Assembly (NCBI GenBank): GCA_005406025.1
Contig: BGZK01000099.1
Coordinates: 620,001-684,000, forward strand
Reading direction: 5' to 3'
Origin: Eumeta japonica
Lineage: Eukaryota > Arthropoda > Insecta > Lepidoptera > Psychidae
DNA length: 64,000 nt
Position numbers and translations under genes: made by a program. The notes under the pieces were generated by a model that was not told the DNA's origin, ran no database searches, and was given only the letters and a program-made list of their open reading frames with translations. Shown one piece after another: positions 59,591-64,000 of this stretch. The stretch's first letter is position 1. Every line of letters begins with the position of its first letter.

Positions 59591-61797
59591 GACAAAGGTT
59601 TTAAAAATAAATAGACCTTATTGTATTACATACATCAATTGCTATCATTTTCTGGCAAATATTTACGATATGCAAAATCAATGTTCTACGGTTCTATTAC
59701 ATGTATATGTACTTACATTTTACACTTATATAACATAAAGACTGTTTTTTTTTATTTATATTTACTTTGTTTAAAAACTGTAGGCATCCGTTTAAAATTT
59801 CTTTGCTGTTATTGTTAATAATGGTACCTTTTACAAAATAGGTACTACTTTTTTTTACATACAAACTCGTTTTTGAACATAATTGGTAGTTAAAAATCGA
59901 GCAATTTCGTACGAAGCGGATGGAGATTCGCGCTTTCGAAACACGCAATAAATTGAGCTCGGTTCAAAATCTTTCCACCTGTAGACAAATAAATCATTAT
60001 TTAAGTACGTCTTTGGGAAGAGATTTTGTGGAGAGTACAAAACACAAGAACACTTTCACCATTTAATAAAATATTTAATATTTTCAATAATGGCATATCG
60101 ATTTTATATCTACGTTATAAGTGGTGAGATATTTTCCTTTCAATTGCTCGGAATAAGTAAGTATCTGCATATATCTACATCTAAGTGTGTTAACAATGGG
60201 ATTGAACTGCTCGGCTATCAGACTGCTTCGTGTTGTTACTAAAGTGTTGTACAAAATTATTAATAATTCAATATTTTGTATCGATGAGTAAAAAAGAGCA
60301 AACCTTGAGTTTCTTGCCCATTCTTGTCATGGTGAATCAGCATTTGGAATGGGTGGTAATGTTAATGTCGAAAACAGTTGTTTATGACGCATTTCAAGTG
60401 TAATGGGTCAATCAACTAATATACCCACCATTATCAACGTTCTAGAATTTTTTTTCTTTTAACTAAAACTTTCTTTTCCTTCGTTTTGATTCTATAAAAC
60501 CATTAGCAATATCTTCTAGTTTAATGATCCAGAAAAGGCGCGATGGCTAAAGACTATTTTAGGTACTATTTTAAAAAAAAGTACAGCTCATACCCGCAAA
60601 GTGTCACCTGCTTTACCTTCATTTAACGTCAATTATTTTAGTAAAGAATGCAAGTTAATATTATCTCAAAGTTTTTATTTACTTGTTCACGCACTATCAA
60701 ATATTTGGTGTTATCAACCTTTTATATACTTTGATATAAAACTAATTGACTGTCATTTGCGTTACCGAAACTCATATAAAAGAATATTTTTCTTAATAAA
60801 ACGAAGTTTATGAGTAGAAAAAAATGAAATAATGTCTGTTTGCATACTTAGGAATCCACTACATCCCTATTGGCAAAAATGAAAATATGCAATCGCGTCA
60901 TGAGCACGTTATAGTAGAAAATAAATTCGGTTTACGAACGATAATTTTACGTGATAATATCATAAGAGAACATTGATGAAAAATTGCATACTTTTATGAA
61001 TGGAATAGAATTATTATCACTTGCCGCAATTGTTGTTGTAATAACCAATGGAAACCACATTAACTTTTCACTACACTTTATAAACAGTTGACAAAACAGT
61101 TCACGTGTAGGTTGCGTGCGGCCGCTGTCTCTCTTCTACTCGGCGCATCGGCCGATGGAGTGGAAGAGAGATCGCTCGTTCCGCGCTCTCGCTCGCACGC
61201 TCGGCTCAGGCGGAACGCGACAATGAGTATTGCTTTTTCGTGCGTGCAGCCAGCGTTCATCGATTTATAAGACGTTATCACGTCAAAAATGATTTTAATT
61301 TTGGGTACAAAGAGTAACTCTAGAGATAAATTTGAGTATCGCCTAAGACAAAAAATTAATGTCATCGACGCAAAAAAATAAAGACAATCGTAATTCTTAA
61401 AAAAACGTTAAATATCAAGTGAAAACATAAAAATGAATGAAAATATCGATTACAAAGTCTGATATTAAATTTTTAAAAATATCTATTCCTACTTTAAATT
61501 TGACTTGACCTTTACCCATAAATACTGGTGTTGGCAAAATTCTAATAATGTCTTCTTAGTTTATATAGCTAATATCTTTTTTTAATAACGTTTTCGCACC
61601 CTTACTTATAACTCATAAGAACATAACTTTCACCTCGACGTCTTCTTCGACAGGTGTCATTGCTTTGCAAACATAGGAATATATGTTCTTTTTATTATTA
61701 TTGCTAAAAACATAAACATGTAGAAAATTGCAAGTCGACATTTACCGCGGAGCTCCGAAATTACTCATCGAAGCCAGCTGTCTTCTTACATCGTCTT
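59591..61797. other. noncoding DNA; GC-rich block at 61100-61265
   Basis: AT-rich except the 61100-61265 block, whose two overlapping frames (60 and 95 residues) are composition-driven. No repeat ends. Confidence 0.4.
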
Positions 61798-62430
61798 TCA
61801 CAAAAATTTGCCAAGACACAGTTTTCTACTATTTTTTTTATATTCGTTAAAAACACGGGGCTTTTTGTCATCATTGTTTAAAGATGATCCACCATTTGTT
61901 CGATCAATACTGGAGCAAAGGAGCACATTTTGAATTGCCTTAAGTACGACAACTGGCACGTCCTCATCTGATGAATCTTCTGCAGAATCTCGTGCGATTG
62001 AATTGATGTTCGGAGGGTCGTTATTCACCTCCAATGGTGGCTCTAATTTCACATGGCAGGTTTTAGGATTGAGACATTTACAAAAGCCTCTTTTGGGAGA
62101 TTCACAAAAACAGCTAAGCCACCTATACTTCAAATAACAACGCTGTTCTGTAAATATTTTGTGAAGTTTGCAAAGTTCCAACGAGTCGGGAAATTCTTTT
62201 GGCAGTCCATCTTGAATGTGTTGTATAGTTTCTTCTTCTATGAAGAAAAGTATAATTTTACCGATGCCATTCAGTGTTTTAAAAATGCTGTCACATTTGG
62301 AATGACCATGCCGGTCGCTACAATTTTGTCAGCGGTGCGCTTCAAGTATCCTCCAATTCTATCTGCGGGAAGAATTTGCCACGTCCTGTTTCGAAGAAAG
62401 ACCGAATCGTGGCAATAAACCCATAATCAA
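61798..62430 (-). pseudogene. relic of a mobile-element-type protein
   Basis: The best frame runs from 62181 to 61798 (127 residues) and contains a Cys-rich segment (CYLKYRWLSCFCES, then CKCLNPKTC) and an acidic-Ser patch (AEDSSDEDVP). Upstream on the same strand, across two frame changes, further segments fit one protein: FFETGRGK (about 62371-62394), IGGYLKRTADKIVATGM (about 62306-62356) and IEEETIQHIQDGLPKEF (about 62187-62237). The G-x-GG-x-LKRTAD pattern followed later by a Cys-rich end recalls uncharacterised repetitive-element proteins common in insect genomes; I cannot name the family. With at least two frameshifts and no start region it is a decayed copy. Confidence 0.55.
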
Positions 62431-62450
62431 AAAGTTTTATGCAAATTTGT

Positions 62451-62488
62451 CTTAGATTATCTATCTAAGGTTAAATAGATATTCTAAG
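62451..62488. repeat. 14-bp hairpin, one mismatch
   Basis: CTTAGATTATCTAT (62451-62464) pairs with ATAGATATTCTAAG (62475-62488) at 13 of 14 positions. It lies just upstream (minus strand) of the protein relic. Confidence 0.75.
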
Positions 62489-64000
62489 AAAAAAATGCGT
62501 TTTTATAGTATCAAGTATGATAAACTCTTTAAAACAAGTACAAAAAATGTCTTAGGAGTTACTTAGAACAGTAATTCAGGATAAAATTCAGTTATTTTTA
62601 TCAAAAACTTATGCCAAATTTTAAATAAAGTACATATTGTACAATACAATCAAAATAAAAAGTTATTTACAATAAAACAAACATTTTTGAGACGATAAAT
62701 AAATGACTTGCTTCGAGAAAATTCGGTCACTCAGTAGACGAGGTAAAAAGGTACGCCCTCTCGTCACACACCAGCGGCCGACTGGCGGCTTTTCGGCGGC
62801 GATCAAAGGATGCCGCTGCCTTGATAGCGGCGGATAATAACTGAATATTAAAGGTACCGGTTACAACTAATGTACTTGTTCCGTCCCTGAATCAATTTTT
62901 GAACGTAACTCTATATACTAAGTAAAAGTAACTATTTGGGGGCCATTAATTAAGAACTTTTTTTTTCTAAAAAAGTATATGCCTTATTGTTGTTTTATGT
63001 TATATGTAGTGTAATTTACTATTTCATCTTCATACATAATAAAAATTTACTTATAGTCCCATAGAAAAAGCTTTAGTTTTAGAAAGTATTTACAATTTAC
63101 TATGGTATCGGAACAGAGACATTTTGTATGACAAGAATATTTTGTGTACTAAGTTACCATAAATATAAAGTATTTTAATAATCTAAAATCTAAATCTTTA
63201 AAATACCATCACCAATAACAATCACTAACGACATTATTATAAATTACTGATTTCTCTTCAATTACTATAGAGGAAAAGAAAGTGTAGCTAAAAAAGTTGA
63301 TAGACTTTATATTTCTATTGCTTACGATATAAAGATATTTTTGATTTGTAATGATTCATCTGAAAACGTAAAGTTTCTGATATCTCTGAACTCGATTACC
63401 CCCATACATATTAGACTTCACCCGCGTTTACATAGAATAAATTCTTTCGTATTCTAGATATCGAATTTCCTCCCAGTCGCGGTAACGATGCCGGTCCCAC
63501 TATCTACTCCATTTTTTTTCTATTTTTCGGTCGCGCTTCCTGTTCTTCTGAGACAAATTCTGGTTTCGGTCTTATCCGGAATAAAGAAACAGGGCAATAG
63601 GCAAACGCATTTATTTGGGAAGCATATTTATTTGAGCTACATTCATAACATTATATTATCATAAGGTATTCTTCCTTGGAGAAAGTTATTGGCATTCGAG
63701 TAATATTCATTTGATTAAAAAAAAAATTAATCAAAATAAACATTTTGACGAATTGTTTTTTGGGAGTATCTCAAAATCTACGAGAGACAAAAATAAAACT
63801 GGTTTTTCTTACATTCGACTGACATAGGGCAACGATGCAAATCTTTCAGACACGATTTCAATGCGGTACAGTGTTCAAACATTCACAGGCATACTGGTGT
63901 TCAAATCGAAGTGACCATTTTATTTATGAGTAACGCGAAACGAAAAGCCGGACCGCCGGCGCTTTAAGAAGTATGTTATTTGCTTGTCACCATCACGGTG
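62489..64000. other. noncoding DNA to window end
   Basis: AT-rich, with a GC-rich patch at 62740-62870 (GGCGGCTTTTCGGCGGCGAT near 62784) and another at 63470-63600. No gene or repeat end recognised. Confidence 0.4.

Noticed and set aside
62053..62418. 121-residue plus-strand open frame
   Set aside because: It is antisense to the mobile-element protein relic, whose minus-strand frames carry the recognisable motifs.

Overview
The window reads as intergenic or intronic DNA from an insect, most probably a moth or butterfly (Lepidoptera). The evidence for that is the repeats: a dispersed element at about 39821-40254 and another at about 52431-52895, a foldback MITE family, Helitron-like ends and a tRNA-derived SINE all have sequences I associate with lepidopteran genomes. 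The base composition is AT-rich. I found no host protein-coding exon, no true tRNA or rRNA gene and no CRISPR array. The open reading frames present are short, carry no recognisable host domain, and several lie across repeats.

Layout. The left third (1-19 kb) is mostly AT-rich unique DNA with scattered GC-rich blocks of 150-400 bp, SINE copies near 3.9, 6.1, 10.8, 11.4 and 14.2 kb, a foldback element at 8.9-9.3 kb and a series of near-perfect hairpins. From 19 to 31 kb mobile-element debris is densest: three copies of one foldback MITE (19.2, 22.8, 24.7 kb), a SINE split by a GGGGCCGTCC-type MITE (21.8-22.4 kb), a decayed Ty3/gypsy integrase-pol end on the minus strand (25.4-26.5 kb), a pogo/CENP-B-type helix-turn-helix relic broken by an inverted duplication (28.9 kb), the 3' end of a non-LTR reverse transcriptase ORF (30.1-30.4 kb) and a 3 x 120 bp tandem repeat (30.5-30.8 kb). 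From 31 to 64 kb the DNA is again mainly AT-rich with GC-rich blocks, two more SINEs near 32-33 kb, others at 51 kb and perhaps 54 kb, two lepidopteran dispersed repeats, Helitron-like ends at 45.8 and 59.4 kb, and a frameshifted mobile-element protein relic at 61.8-62.4 kb.

There is no gene network to describe. The most interesting signals are (1) more than ten short-loop, near-perfect inverted repeats, one of which visibly interrupts a former coding frame, suggesting repeated template-switch mutation; (2) three GCCAT (Pho/YY1-type) motifs spaced exactly 12 bp apart at 17273-17301; (3) a tRNA-derived SINE family that is nearly all on the minus strand; and (4) the GC-rich non-repeat blocks, which could be conserved regulatory DNA beside a developmental gene. 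I saw nothing that amounts to a new multi-gene system. All homology statements are from reading motifs by eye; no search was run.
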